A stretch of DNA of 64,000 nucleotides. It comes from an uncultured Bacteroides sp. GTDB lineage: Bacteria; Bacteroidota; Bacteroidia; Bacteroidales; Bacteroidaceae. A model generated the notes under the pieces. The model searched no databases and was not told where the DNA came from. It worked only from the letters and a program-made list of their open reading frames with translations. Where the stretch lies: assembly GCA_959606905.1 (NCBI GenBank), contig CAUHML010000010.1, positions 1-64,000 of the forward strand. Reading direction: 5' to 3'. The translations under genes were made by a program, and so were the position numbers. Positions 34,870-44,507 of this stretch are shown in pieces. Position 1 is the first letter of the stretch. Each line of letters starts with the position of its first letter.

Positions 34870-35438
34870 TACTTAACCTTTTCCTGATATTTCTTAAAGC
34901 TCATCAAATGTGTATCCTTTTCTGAGATAGTCAGATTTTCGATACCACCGATCTTTTCAAATGGCCACTCAATATTGATGTCAGGATCATTGTACATGAT
35001 ACCGCTATCACCTTCGCCATAGAATACTTCGCCACACTTGTAGCTTACGATAGAATCTTCAAGTACCAAATATCCGTGACCAAAGAACTGAGGTACATAG
35101 AGTGTCTTCTGGTTGTCACCTGTAAGATCAAATCCTTGCCACTTACCAAAGGTTGGAGAATCAGGACGAAGGTCGACGATTACATCATAAACATGACCGC
35201 TGATACAACGAACCAACTTTGCTTGCTGCTTAACCAACTGAAAGTGAGTAGCACGAATAACACCTTTCTTGCTGATGGTATAAAAAACTTCCTTCAACTC
35301 ATGATCGATACCGTTCTGCTTGAACAAATCAATGTTGTAATCCTTGACGAAACCACCACGTTCGTCAGTAGCATAAAATGGAATTATCTCGTATGCACCC
35401 TTCAAGGATGTCTCTTTGAATTCAAACTTTTGAATCAT
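34869..35438 (-). CDS. RmlC-like dTDP/CDP-4-keto-6-deoxysugar 3,5-epimerase
   Basis: A 189-residue cupin epimerase of the RmlC/RfbC family: IPFYATDERGGFVKDYN, VIRATHFQ (catalytic His in the RxxHxQ region, about 64), QAKLVRCISGHVYDVIVDLRPDSPTFGKW (split here for length) and YVPQFFGHGYLVLED. In this operon the 4-keto-6-deoxy substrate is made on CDP rather than dTDP (rfbF/rfbG upstream), so the real substrate is probably CDP-4-keto-6-deoxyglucose. No rmlA or rmlB is present, which argues against a dTDP-rhamnose role. Confidence 0.8.
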   Translation of the reverse strand: MIQKFEFKETSLKGAYEIIPFYATDERGGFVKDYNIDLFKQNGIDHELKEVFYTISKKGVIRATHFQLVKQQAKLVRCISGHVYDVIVDLRPDSPTFGKWQGFDLTGDNQKTLYVPQFFGHGYLVLEDSIVSYKCGEVFYGEGDSGIMYNDPDINIEWPFEKIGGIENLTISEKDTHLMSFKKYQEKVK

Positions 35439-35450
35439 AATAATATATAT

Positions 35451-36350
35451 TTAGAGGCTCTTGAGCCAAGTAATTGTTTTGTTGATACCGTAATCGAAGC
35501 CAGTTGATACATAGTTGCCAATTGCTTCAACGAGATCGCTATTATCAAACATCTCTATAGTGTATTTGATGCCGTCATCAGGACGGATGCCAATACCTAT
35601 CTTATCTGCATATCCTGCTAACTCGCCAATGCGAAGAAGATAGCCTTTTAAGATGCGAGGAGAACCTGAACCTATATAATAGAAGGCCTTTTTGGTTTCG
35701 TGAGCACCAAGACGATAAACAGCCTCAATCAAATCCTCAACATAAATGAAATCATATGGCTGAAGACCAGGGCCAAATGTCGCTTCCTTACCAGCCAACA
35801 ACTCACCAAGGGTATAACTGACAAGATTACCAGTCTTATTGCCTACTCCATAGATATTAGAGAATTGCATCCAAACGAATTGCTGACCGATGTTCTTGCA
35901 ATAATCGTCAACCATTAAATGACATGCATGCTTAGCAACACCATACATCATACCACCGCTGGTAGCCTGAAGATTAGGAAGGCTATAGGTAGCATTCTCA
36001 GCAACAGTGCCTGCACACAGATATTTTTTCACAGACAGTTTCTTGCAGATATTTGCACAATCAATAGCCATCTGAATATTGGCAAGCTGAATGGTTGGAT
36101 CTGCCTTTTCTGCTCCATTCACACCTCTCCATGCTAGATGATAGAAAGCATCATATTCACCAGCAGGTATCTTATCGGCAAGTGACGCATCAACCGTTGC
36201 CTCAATCTTTGTGATAAGATCAGTTTCTGGCAATCTAGGTGCAGCAAAGCTGATATCAACTGCTACAACCTTTACATTATTTTCAATCAGTTTCTTGATC
36301 AGAGAGTTACCGATAAAACCGTTAGCACCTGTTACAATTACATTTTTCAT
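35451..36350 (-). CDS. NAD(P)-dependent SDR, probable CDP-4-keto-6-deoxyhexose reductase
   Basis: A 299-residue extended SDR: nucleotide-binding VTGANGFIGNSLIKKL at the start and the catalytic YxxxK in MYGVAKHACHL (about 136). It lies between rfbG and the RmlC-like epimerase with gaps of 14 and 12 bp, so it most likely performs the final 4-keto reduction on the CDP sugar. Relatives include paratose, tyvelose and abequose synthases, but without a 3-dehydrase in the locus the product should be a 6-deoxyhexose. An epimerase role cannot be excluded. Confidence 0.78.
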   Translation of the reverse strand: MKNVIVTGANGFIGNSLIKKLIENNVKVVAVDISFAAPRLPETDLITKIEATVDASLADKIPAGEYDAFYHLAWRGVNGAEKADPTIQLANIQMAIDCANICKKLSVKKYLCAGTVAENATYSLPNLQATSGGMMYGVAKHACHLMVDDYCKNIGQQFVWMQFSNIYGVGNKTGNLVSYTLGELLAGKEATFGPGLQPYDFIYVEDLIEAVYRLGAHETKKAFYYIGSGSPRILKGYLLRIGELAGYADKIGIGIRPDDGIKYTIEMFDNSDLVEAIGNYVSTGFDYGINKTITWLKSL

Positions 36351-36364
36351 TCTAGTTAAGTTAA

Positions 36365-37432
36365 TTAACGTCCGAGGAATTTATTGATCTGCTTGTCCAT
36401 GCAAGCACGAACATCGCCACCTGCAAGCCAGCATTTGCTCCATTCTACAATCTTCTCCATGGCTTCATCCAAATTCCAACGTGGGGCCCATCCAAAAGTG
36501 GATTTGAGTTTTGAGCAATCAAGCTTCAAGAAGTTAGCCTCATGAGGACCTCCATCGTACTTATTGATCCACTTCAACCCCTCGCCCCATTTGCTCACAA
36601 AAAGATCTACAAGAGCACCTGTTTGGAAACAATCTACATCATCAGGACCTACATTGTAGTAATCAGCATACTTACTATCCTGATATTGCTTCATGGCAAT
36701 CAAGAGGTAAGCATAAAGTGGTTCGAGAACATGCTGATAAGGACGTGTTGAGAATGGATTGCGAACTACGATATCCTCATGTTTTTCAGCTGCACGTACA
36801 CTATCAGGGATAATACGATCATTAGCAAAATCGCCACCACCGATTACATTACCTGCACGAGCTGTTGAAATAGGGATAATAGGCTGTCCTTCCTTATCTG
36901 TAAAGAATGAATGCTTATAACTATGAGTTACCAGCTCAGAGCAAGACTTAGAGTTGCTATATGGATCATAGCCATCTAACTCCTCATTTTCACGATAGCC
37001 CCAATTCCATTCTTTATTTAAATAAACTTTATCGGTAGTCACATTAAGGAATGACTTTACGCAATTACTTTGGCGAACACACTCCAAGATATTTACAGTA
37101 CCAATAACATTGGTTTCGTATGTATAAGCAGGATCCTTGTAAGAGTCACGAACGATTGGCTGCGCAGCAAGGTGAAGAACGATCTCTGGTTGAGCCTCAT
37201 TGAATGCAGCCATTAATGACTCACGATTGCGAATATCACCAATTACAGAATGAATATCACCTTCGATATTGGCAATCTTAAAAAGTGAAGGTTCTGTAGG
37301 GGCATTCAAAGAATAGCCAGTTACGATCGCTCCAGCATTGGCAAGCATCTTACACATCCAAGATCCCTTGAAGCCTGTATGACCTGTGAGAAATACACGC
37401 TTGTCTTTGTAAAAATCAAATATATCTTCCAT
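36365..37432 (-). CDS. rfbG: CDP-glucose 4,6-dehydratase
   Basis: Turns CDP-glucose into CDP-4-keto-6-deoxyglucose. The 355-residue SDR has FLTGHTGFKGSWMCKML (the HTGFKG form is typical of this branch), HLAAQPIVRDSY, VTTDKVY, and catalytic YSNSK (about 155). The later VGPDDVDCFQT stretch is also a mark of the family. It starts 5 bp after rfbF, the usual pair. Confidence 0.94.
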   Translation of the reverse strand: MEDIFDFYKDKRVFLTGHTGFKGSWMCKMLANAGAIVTGYSLNAPTEPSLFKIANIEGDIHSVIGDIRNRESLMAAFNEAQPEIVLHLAAQPIVRDSYKDPAYTYETNVIGTVNILECVRQSNCVKSFLNVTTDKVYLNKEWNWGYRENEELDGYDPYSNSKSCSELVTHSYKHSFFTDKEGQPIIPISTARAGNVIGGGDFANDRIIPDSVRAAEKHEDIVVRNPFSTRPYQHVLEPLYAYLLIAMKQYQDSKYADYYNVGPDDVDCFQTGALVDLFVSKWGEGLKWINKYDGGPHEANFLKLDCSKLKSTFGWAPRWNLDEAMEKIVEWSKCWLAGGDVRACMDKQINKFLGR

Positions 37433-37437
37433 TTTAT

Positions 37438-38250
37438 TTATTTTGCGAAATCAGGAATATTTGGAACTGAGCGTTCCCAACGTTTCCACGGTGCCTTATT
37501 TTCAGCTAATAATTTTTCTAACATTGCTTTTTCACGTATGTTATCCATACACTGCCAGAAACCCTCATGAATATAAGACATCAACTGACCTTCTTCAGCT
37601 AGTTTTGTAAGTGCAATCTTCTCAAAAACACATGAATCATCAGTAAGATAATCAAAGATTTTAGGTTCAAGAACCATATATCCAGCATTAATAGGTGCAC
37701 CATCAGAAGCACTCTTTTCACGGAATGATTTAACCGCATTATCACCGCCTATATCAAGAACACCTTTATCCTGCGTCATTTTCACTGCAGTAAGAGTTGC
37801 TAGTTTTCCATGTGATTTATGAAAATCAAGAAGTTTATCTATTTCTACGTCACAAACACCATCTCCATAAGTCATAAAGAAAGGTTCATTACCAACATAT
37901 TCTTGAATACGTTTGATACGACCTCCAGTCATTGTATTATAACCAGTATCAACGACTGTAACTTTCCATGGTTCCATATTAGTCCTGTGAACAGTCATCT
38001 CATTCATACCATTACGATAATCGAAAGTAACATCAGAGTTATGAAGAAAATAATTGGCAAACCATTCCTTTGTATATTCCTGTTTATAGCCGGCACAAAT
38101 AATAAATTCTTTATGACCAAAAAAGGCATATTCTTTCATTATATGCCAAAGTATGGGCATTCCACCAATTTCAATCATTGGCTTGGGTTTGAACTGACTT
38201 TCCTCACTTATACGTGAGCCAAATCCACCAGCAAGAAGAACAACTTTCAT
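37438..38250 (-). CDS. rfbF: glucose-1-phosphate cytidylyltransferase
   Basis: Makes CDP-glucose from CTP and glucose 1-phosphate. The 270-residue protein opens VVLLAGGFGSRISEESQFKPKPM, a nucleotidyltransferase start with the RfbF-type SEES insertion; later MTYGDGVCDVEI has the catalytic metal aspartate (about 128), and HEGFWQCMDNIREK is characteristic of RfbF. It begins the CDP-6-deoxyhexose branch. Confidence 0.95.
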   Translation of the reverse strand: MKVVLLAGGFGSRISEESQFKPKPMIEIGGMPILWHIMKEYAFFGHKEFIICAGYKQEYTKEWFANYFLHNSDVTFDYRNGMNEMTVHRTNMEPWKVTVVDTGYNTMTGGRIKRIQEYVGNEPFFMTYGDGVCDVEIDKLLDFHKSHGKLATLTAVKMTQDKGVLDIGGDNAVKSFREKSASDGAPINAGYMVLEPKIFDYLTDDSCVFEKIALTKLAEEGQLMSYIHEGFWQCMDNIREKAMLEKLLAENKAPWKRWERSVPNIPDFAK

Positions 38251-38259
38251 ATTATGAAA

Positions 38260-39225
38260 TTATTTAATTTTATTAAAAAATTTACGTAGGATGAGATATA
38301 ATTTAGGATAATAACATATTAACCTTGCATCTATTTTTCGTTTAAATGGAAGATTAAGAGAGAATATAATCTTCTTATCTTCTTTTATCTTAGCAATTAA
38401 TTTATCTCTTTCTGGCATTCCATTCTGATCACATCTCCATATAGCTGATACTATATAACCATAATATGAAATCATAGCAAGATTTGTAAGTGTAGGCTCT
38501 TTTTTTTCCTTTAAATATGTAATTCGATATTCTAGTTGTTTGCCTTTATAAAGATCTTTAGAATTGAACTTTGTATTAACAATGCTATTAGGATTATCTG
38601 TAAGATGATTCAAAAGTCCCCTTCTTAATAGTCCCACAGATTTGGCTTCATACAAAGCTTTGCAAGTCAACAAATAATCTTCATGAATTTCCCCAACAGG
38701 AAAACGATTAGTTTTCCAAAATTCTTTTTTGAACAATTTAGACCATACTGCGGTTCTTGGAAGCGATTGAACTGTTCTATTTTTAGAATCTAAGTGCCTG
38801 ATTAAAGCATCTTTACCAGATAAAACTATAGATGGTTTTTCTATATATTTATTACTAATATTATTAGTAACCAAATTTATTCCGCACTCAACAAGGTCCA
38901 ATTGTTCCTTTTCCATAAATGAAAGCATTTCTTCATACATGGTAGGCTCAATCCAATCATCACTATCAACAAAACCAATAAAATCACCAGAAGCAATATC
39001 CAACCCAGCATTTCGGGCAGAACTTAAACCTCCATTAGATTTATGTATTACATGAATTCGTTTATCAATTCTTGAATACTCATCAATAATTTCGCCACAT
39101 TTATCAGGAGATCCATCATCGACTAAAATAATTTCCAAATTTTTATAAGACTGATGAATAATAGAATCAATACATTTATTAATGTAACGTTCAACATTAT
39201 ATATTGGAACAATGACACTAATCAT
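38260..39225 (-). CDS. family 2 glycosyltransferase
   Basis: A 321-residue GT-A transferase: ISVIVPIYNVERYINKCIDSI, LVDDGSPDKCGEI, SARNAGLDIASG and the metal-binding DSDDW (about residue 92). A basic C-terminal tail follows. Close to the common EpsJ/WfgS-like group. It lies 1 bp after wzy. Sugar unknown. Confidence 0.9.
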   Translation of the reverse strand: MISVIVPIYNVERYINKCIDSIIHQSYKNLEIILVDDGSPDKCGEIIDEYSRIDKRIHVIHKSNGGLSSARNAGLDIASGDFIGFVDSDDWIEPTMYEEMLSFMEKEQLDLVECGINLVTNNISNKYIEKPSIVLSGKDALIRHLDSKNRTVQSLPRTAVWSKLFKKEFWKTNRFPVGEIHEDYLLTCKALYEAKSVGLLRRGLLNHLTDNPNSIVNTKFNSKDLYKGKQLEYRITYLKEKKEPTLTNLAMISYYGYIVSAIWRCDQNGMPERDKLIAKIKEDKKIIFSLNLPFKRKIDARLICYYPKLYLILRKFFNKIK

Positions 39226-39226
39226 A

Positions 39227-40492
39227 TCACTTAATCAACTGTTTATGAGGTTTATTCGAAAGGAAACAAGCTAAAAAGAAAACAAAGGTATTACCATAAT
39301 GATAAATGTAAGGTTCTTTTCCTTCCGCAAAAACAATAGATAGAAAAAGAAACCCCAATAATATACAAATAACTCGATTTTTTATATATCTAACATTTAT
39401 AAACATAAGTCGATATAAATAAAAATAAAAAACAAGAGTTAAGATTAAGCCGTTTCCAAAATATGATTGTAAATAGCCAGTGTCCGACATTGTTGTTAAT
39501 CCATCAACCGTTCCACGATAATATGATGTTCCCAATAAAGTATGCAGACAAATAGGAGCTACAGCTTGTTCTCTTAAAGTATGAACTGTATTTTGATTTT
39601 CAATTCCAACCTCTTGAAAGGCTAATATCTTATGAAAATTACCAAACTCTTCAATATCTGAAAAAAACACAGCTGCCAAAGAAAACAAGATAAAAAAACC
39701 AACTGTTCCAATAATTGCTAAGCTTGATTTTTGGTAGAAACTACCATAAATAAAGACTAAGCCTATAGTCAAGATTAGCAATAGAATTCCCAAAATAAAA
39801 CCAGTTGAACCCACCAATAAAGCAGCAAATAATATTGCAATATATCCAAAAATATAAAATACATTTTTTGAACATCCAATGATCAAAATTGCAGTTGGAA
39901 CAAGACCCAAAAAAAGATTTATAGCCAACAGTGACTCTGCGGCGCCTAAACCGTAAGCTCTTGAGCTAGACAAATAACCAAAATTTGCATCAACCATAAA
40001 ATGGTTATAAAGAAACACTTTCACTTCAAATGAAAAGAAATCTGCAATGCAAATAACTGATTGAATCACAGTTGCGTAAAACATCGCAAGTAGAAACTGT
40101 TTAATATTATTAAAAAAGAAATAAGAAAAGGTACAAAAAAATGAAGTTAATAACAAAAACAGTAATGTTTTACCCCACATAGGTTGACCACTGCCTGTAC
40201 CTGAATGTAGTAAAGTTATCAGAGTTTGCCATAAGAAAACGACAAAACCAATCGAAATTAATTTTTTTGATGTCCTTTTAAAATTAACATCATCAAAGGT
40301 CTTTGAATTAAAACGCTTTAAAAACCTTGTAATAAATGTAAAACCAGCAATGTAAAAAACTATCTTTCGCGAAGTCAACATGTCAGGCACTCCAAATGGT
40401 TGAACTTCATAAACGAAGAAAAAAACGAAGAATATCTGCCATATAAGTTTTTTCAAAGGAGCTTTTTGATCATCTAAAAAATATCTATTCAT
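39227..40492 (-). CDS. wzy: Wzy-type polysaccharide polymerase
   Basis: A 421-residue, very hydrophobic protein with about 11-12 membrane helices and a larger extracytoplasmic loop (about 285-345, containing EVGIENQNTVHTLREQAVAPICL) before the last helices. This topology, position among glycosyltransferases, and lack of other transporter motifs support the O-antigen/capsule polymerase call. Wzy proteins have little sequence identity, so topology is the main evidence. It would polymerise repeat units flipped by Wzx. Confidence 0.82.
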   Translation of the reverse strand: MNRYFLDDQKAPLKKLIWQIFFVFFFVYEVQPFGVPDMLTSRKIVFYIAGFTFITRFLKRFNSKTFDDVNFKRTSKKLISIGFVVFLWQTLITLLHSGTGSGQPMWGKTLLFLLLTSFFCTFSYFFFNNIKQFLLAMFYATVIQSVICIADFFSFEVKVFLYNHFMVDANFGYLSSSRAYGLGAAESLLAINLFLGLVPTAILIIGCSKNVFYIFGYIAILFAALLVGSTGFILGILLLILTIGLVFIYGSFYQKSSLAIIGTVGFFILFSLAAVFFSDIEEFGNFHKILAFQEVGIENQNTVHTLREQAVAPICLHTLLGTSYYRGTVDGLTTMSDTGYLQSYFGNGLILTLVFYFYLYRLMFINVRYIKNRVICILLGFLFLSIVFAEGKEPYIYHYGNTFVFFLACFLSNKPHKQLIK

Positions 40493-40500
40493 ATATGAAT

Positions 40501-41046
40501 CTATTTGTTTTTTAATAGTTTTGCAGGTATTCCACCAACAATCTGTGATTTACTAACAGACTTAGTTACAATTGCACCAGGAGCAACAAAAACATCGTCC
40601 TCAATTACAATATCACCAAAGGCTTTAGCAGATGGACCAAACGAGACACGTTCACCTAATATCGGTTTCTTACTATTATCATCCTTGTTGCCTAACAAAA
40701 CTCCCGAATTAAAAGAGCAATAATTTCCTATTTTTCTAGCATTTAGTAAAATCCCACCACCACCAGAAAGGTGACGAATACGTAAGCCATAACCACAAAC
40801 ATTTAATGGAATGTCAATGTTTAATTTCAATCCCAAATGTTGTCTCCTAATATTATATAAATGAAATCTTATTTTGTGGTGACAATTATAATGATATTCA
40901 CAGTATCTCAAAAGCCTTAAATATTTCAATATATATGCATTTTCAAATCCATAAATAAGATAAGCAATATATTTCCAAAAAGACAAAGAATACTGAGACA
41001 TGTCTTCTTTTAAATAAAACCTAAGATCTTCCCTATTTCTTATCAT
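40501..41046 (-). CDS. serine-acetyltransferase-like sugar O-acetyltransferase
   Basis: A 181-residue protein with a C-terminal left-handed beta-helix (about residues 85-178) of hexapeptide repeats: LSGGGGILLNARKIGNYCSF, GERVSFGPSAKAFGDIVIED and VFVAPGAIVTKSVSKSQIVGGIPAKLL. The closest pattern is the CysE-like group in capsule loci (colanic-acid type), so O-acetylation of a sugar from acetyl-CoA in the cytosol is likely. The N-terminal 80 residues are basic and aromatic. It lies next to a large inverted repeat. Confidence 0.82.
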   Translation of the reverse strand: MIRNREDLRFYLKEDMSQYSLSFWKYIAYLIYGFENAYILKYLRLLRYCEYHYNCHHKIRFHLYNIRRQHLGLKLNIDIPLNVCGYGLRIRHLSGGGGILLNARKIGNYCSFNSGVLLGNKDDNSKKPILGERVSFGPSAKAFGDIVIEDDVFVAPGAIVTKSVSKSQIVGGIPAKLLKNK

Positions 41047-41057
41047 AATAAATAAAA

Positions 41058-41482
<425 letters not shown>

Positions 41483-41500
41483 ATTTCAAATTATATTTGA

Positions 41501-41549
41501 TCTGGCAGGAAGTATCGAACTTCGCCTTTCGCCTACCTGTGCTGCCAGA
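41501..41549. repeat. inverted repeat upstream of the galE remnant
   Basis: Perfect 8-bp arms TCTGGCAG and CTGCCAGA separated by 33 bp lie in the 123-bp gap between the epimerase stop and the galE remnant. No T-run follows on either strand. Function unknown. Confidence 0.4.
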
Positions 41550-41605
41550 ATACCATATGAGTTTATTTGAATGCTAATACATATAAACTCGACAGGTTTA
41601 TTATA

Positions 41606-42661
41606 TTATCCATAGTATTGTTTATACCACTCAGAGAACTTTCGTAAGCCCTCACGCAATGGCGTGTTTGGCTTATATCCGAAATCATCTTCTAGTGGTG
41701 TTGTATCTGCAAATGTTACAGGAACATCACCTGGTTGCATAGGTACAAGCTCTTTGTGAGCATCGAAATCGTAATCAAATGGCAATACTCCTGCACGAAT
41801 CAATTCTTCCTGAAGGATAGTTACGAAATCAAGGAGATTCTCTGGTGAATTGTTACCAATGTTGTAAACCTTATATGGTGGGATTGGTAATCCATCCTCA
41901 CCATTGGCTTTTTCTGGTGCATGTTGCATCACACGCAGTACACCTTCTACGATATCATCTACATAGGTGAAGTCGCGCTTGCAGTTGCCATAGTTGAAGA
42001 TCTGAATAGTTTTGCCCTCACGCAACTTGTTGGTGAAGCCAAAGTAAGCCATATCTGGACGACCAGCAGGGCCATAAACAGTGAAGAAGCGAAGACCTGT
42101 AGATGGAATATTATAAAGCTTTGAATAAGCGTGAGCCATCAACTCGTTGCTCTTCTTGGTTGCTGCATAAAGTGAAACAGGATTATCCACCTTGTCCTCT
42201 GTAGAGTATGGAACTTTCTTATTGCTACCATATACGCTTGACGATGAAGCATAAACCAAGTGATCTACTTCATGATGACGACATGCTTCAAGAATGTTAT
42301 AAAAACCAATGAGATTGCTTTGAATATAAGCATCTGGATTAGTAATGCTGTAGCGTACACCAGCCTGTGCGGCAAGGTTAACTACTACTGAAATCCGATT
42401 TTTTGTGAATATTTTATCGATAACCTCTTTGTTTGCAATAGATTCCTCCACGAATGACCAATTGCCACCAAGAGCCTCTATTCCACGAAGACGCTCTTTC
42501 TTAATATTAACATCATAATAATCGGTCATGGTATCAAGACCGATTACCTTTATATCTTTATAATCGTTTATAAGACGTTTTGCAAGATTACTACCGATAA
42601 ATCCAGCAGCACCTGTTACCAAAATAGTCTTTCCGTTTAAATCTAAATTAAATTTTACCAT
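41606..42661 (-). CDS. UDP-glucuronate 4-epimerase
   Basis: Interconverts UDP-glucuronate and UDP-galacturonate. The 351-residue SDR has VTGAAGFIGSNLAKRL at the start, the ASSSSVYG segment, catalytic YAATKKSNELMAHAYS (about residue 165) and the RFFTVYGPAGRPDMA stretch characteristic of the glucuronate branch rather than GalE. Its substrate comes from the UDP-glucose dehydrogenase just upstream, so the pair predicts galacturonic acid in the capsule. A decayed nucleotidyltransferase lies between the two genes. Confidence 0.9.
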   Translation of the reverse strand: MVKFNLDLNGKTILVTGAAGFIGSNLAKRLINDYKDIKVIGLDTMTDYYDVNIKKERLRGIEALGGNWSFVEESIANKEVIDKIFTKNRISVVVNLAAQAGVRYSITNPDAYIQSNLIGFYNILEACRHHEVDHLVYASSSSVYGSNKKVPYSTEDKVDNPVSLYAATKKSNELMAHAYSKLYNIPSTGLRFFTVYGPAGRPDMAYFGFTNKLREGKTIQIFNYGNCKRDFTYVDDIVEGVLRVMQHAPEKANGEDGLPIPPYKVYNIGNNSPENLLDFVTILQEELIRAGVLPFDYDFDAHKELVPMQPGDVPVTFADTTPLEDDFGYKPNTPLREGLRKFSEWYKQYYG

Positions 42662-42663
42662 GT

Positions 42664-42975
42664 TTATTTTCCGTATTTTTTTACTGCTTCATAGTAAGTA
42701 TCGAGAGATCCGATGTTGAAACGGCCTGCTGACATTTTCCATGCATGCATTTTAGTATTGTCAACCATGTAATGGGCAAGATTGCCTGGGGCATCCTTTC
42801 CACAACCATTAGCAACTGAATTGCAAACAAGGCCCAATTTTTTTTTAAAATATACATAGAATGGAGGAACAGCCCAATGAGATTTTGGCTCTTGCGGTTT
42901 TTCTTACATATTGAGTACGCGCATGTTGTCATCAACGACAATGACTCCAGTGCGCTGGAGTTTCTCTATAGATGG
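42664..42975 (-). pseudogene. sugar-phosphate nucleotidyltransferase remnant
   Basis: The C-terminal third of a nucleotidyltransferase can be followed through two frames: RTGVIVVDDNMRVLNM, an in-frame TAA, EKPQEPKSHWAVPPFYVYFKK, a shift in an A-run, then NSVANGCGKDAPGNLAHYMV and SAGRFNIGSLDTYYEAV, stopping at 42664. GDP/dTDP-sugar pyrophosphorylases have the same EKPxxPxS and FNIGSLDTYYEA motifs. The catalytic N-terminal domain is absent. So there is one nonsense change, one frameshift and a 5' deletion. A 261-bp open frame over it is an artefact of the shift. Confidence 0.8.
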
Positions 42976-43037
42976 TTGCTCATGACACATGATGCAGCTG
43001 GTATTCTTTGATTTTTCTTGTCTCGAATTAGAGATTT

Positions 43038-43115
43038 TTATTCCTCAACAAATTTTGCACCATCATCAGGGCAAACACGGTAAGGTGAGAATATGTGATA
43101 TTGGAAATTGGCCAT
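43038..43115 (-). other. short orphan reading frame, 25 codons
   Basis: ATG to stop encodes MANFQYHIFSPYRVCPDDG and a few more residues. It is probably the first part of the decayed gene downstream, with a CxxC-like zinc-ribbon look altered (CPDDG), or a relic of another gene. No support for function. Confidence 0.3.
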
Positions 43116-43144
43116 GTTAGTTTATAGTTTGTTTTTGGAAATCC

Positions 43145-44491
43145 TTAGTCGCGCTGGAAGATGTCACGTGTGTAAACCTTGTCCTTTACGTCATCCAATG
43201 CGGTATCATAGCGATTAGCAATGATAGCATTGCTGAGTTTCTTGAATTCATCAAGGTTGTTGACAATCTTAGAGCCGAAGAATGTTTCACCATCAGTAAG
43301 TGTTGGCTCGTAGATGATGATGTTGGCACCCTTTGCCTTTACGCGCTTCATGATGCCCTGAATGGCACTCTGGCGGAAGTTGTCAGAATTTGACTTCATA
43401 GTAAGGCGGAATACACCGACTGTAACTTCCTTCTCTGAAGATTCATTCCAGTCGCTATTGGCGGTATAGTAACCGGCTTTACGAAGAACTTCATCAGCAA
43501 TAAAGTCCTTACGCGTGCGGTTTGACTCCACGATAGCGCTCATCATGTTTTGAGGAACGTCTGCATAGTTAGCCAACAACTGCTTTGTATCTTTTGGCAA
43601 GCAATAGCCACCATAACCGAATGAAGGATTATTATAGTGTGTTCCGATACGTGGATCGAGCCCTACACCTGAGATGATTGCCTGAGAATCCAAGCCCTTT
43701 ACTTCAGCATAAGTATCCAACTCATTGAAATAAGACACGCGAAGTGCAAGATACGTATTAGCAAATAGCTTAACAGCCTCTGCTTCAGTCATACCCATGA
43801 TAAGAGTATCAATATTTTCCTTAATTGCGCCTTCCTGAAGGAGTGCGGCAAATGTTTTTGCATTTTTCTCAGCGTCAGCATTACTGATTGCCTCAATAGA
43901 TGCATTTTCCTCATCCCACTTCTTATTGCGATCAGCCGGCAATATCTTTGGATAGCCAACGATTATACGAGATGGGTAGAGATTATCGTAAAGTGCCTTG
44001 CTCTCGCGAAGGAACTCTGGAGAGAAAAGCAAATTGAACTTCTTACCCTTGAGTGAAGGATCGGTCAAAAACTTGAGCGCATACTTCACGTAAAGTGAAC
44101 GGCAATATCCTACAGGAATAGTAGATTTGATTACCATCACTGCACCAGGATTCACACTCAAAACGAGGTCGATCACATCCTCGATATGATGTGTATCGAA
44201 AAAGTTTTTCTGTGGGTCATAGTTAGTTGGAGCAGCGATTACTACATAATCTGCATCCTTGTAAGCTGCGGCACCATCGAGAGTTGCTGTGAGGTTAAGA
44301 TCCTTTTCAGCAAGATACTTCTCGATATAATCGTCCTGGATTGGAGAAATCTTATTATTCAGTTTTTCCACCTTTTCGGGAATTACATCCACGGTGGTTA
44401 CATGATGATGTTGTGATAGCAGCGTCGCTATGCTCAGCCCCACATAGCCCGTACCGGCTACGGCAATCTTAATGTCTTTAAAATCACGCAT
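43145..44491 (-). CDS. UDP-glucose 6-dehydrogenase
   Basis: Oxidises UDP-glucose twice to UDP-glucuronate. The 448-residue protein has the NAD fold start [38 protein letters not shown], and the catalytic cysteine in [15 protein letters not shown] (about residue 287), followed by the C-terminal UDP-binding domain. A mannuronate or other NDP-sugar dehydrogenase is possible, but the glucuronate epimerase downstream supports UDP-glucose. It is 16 bp after wzc, so it sits in the conserved front part of the operon. Confidence 0.92.
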   Translation of the reverse strand: MRDFKDIKIAVAGTGYVGLSIATLLSQHHHVTTVDVIPEKVEKLNNKISPIQDDYIEKYLAEKDLNLTATLDGAAAYKDADYVVIAAPTNYDPQKNFFDTHHIEDVIDLVLSVNPGAVMVIKSTIPVGYCRSLYVKYALKFLTDPSLKGKKFNLLFSPEFLRESKALYDNLYPSRIIVGYPKILPADRNKKWDEENASIEAISNADAEKNAKTFAALLQEGAIKENIDTLIMGMTEAEAVKLFANTYLALRVSYFNELDTYAEVKGLDSQAIISGVGLDPRIGTHYNNPSFGYGGYCLPKDTKQLLANYADVPQNMMSAIVESNRTRKDFIADEVLRKAGYYTANSDWNESSEKEVTVGVFRLTMKSNSDNFRQSAIQGIMKRVKAKGANIIIYEPTLTDGETFFGSKIVNNLDEFKKLSNAIIANRYDTALDDVKDKVYTRDIFQRD

Positions 44492-44507
44492 ATTTTGTTT
44501 GATTTAA

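Noticed and set aside
34869..37432. A dTDP-rhamnose pathway
   Set aside because: No rmlA or rmlB; the nucleotidyltransferase and dehydratase are the CDP types rfbF and rfbG.
41606..42661. Second galE
   Set aside because: The RFFTVYGPAGRPDMA stretch and the adjacent UDP-glucose dehydrogenase fit UDP-glucuronate 4-epimerase better.
42681..42941. 86-codon minus-strand reading frame
   Set aside because: It joins wrong-frame translation over a decayed nucleotidyltransferase whose true residues appear in other frames.
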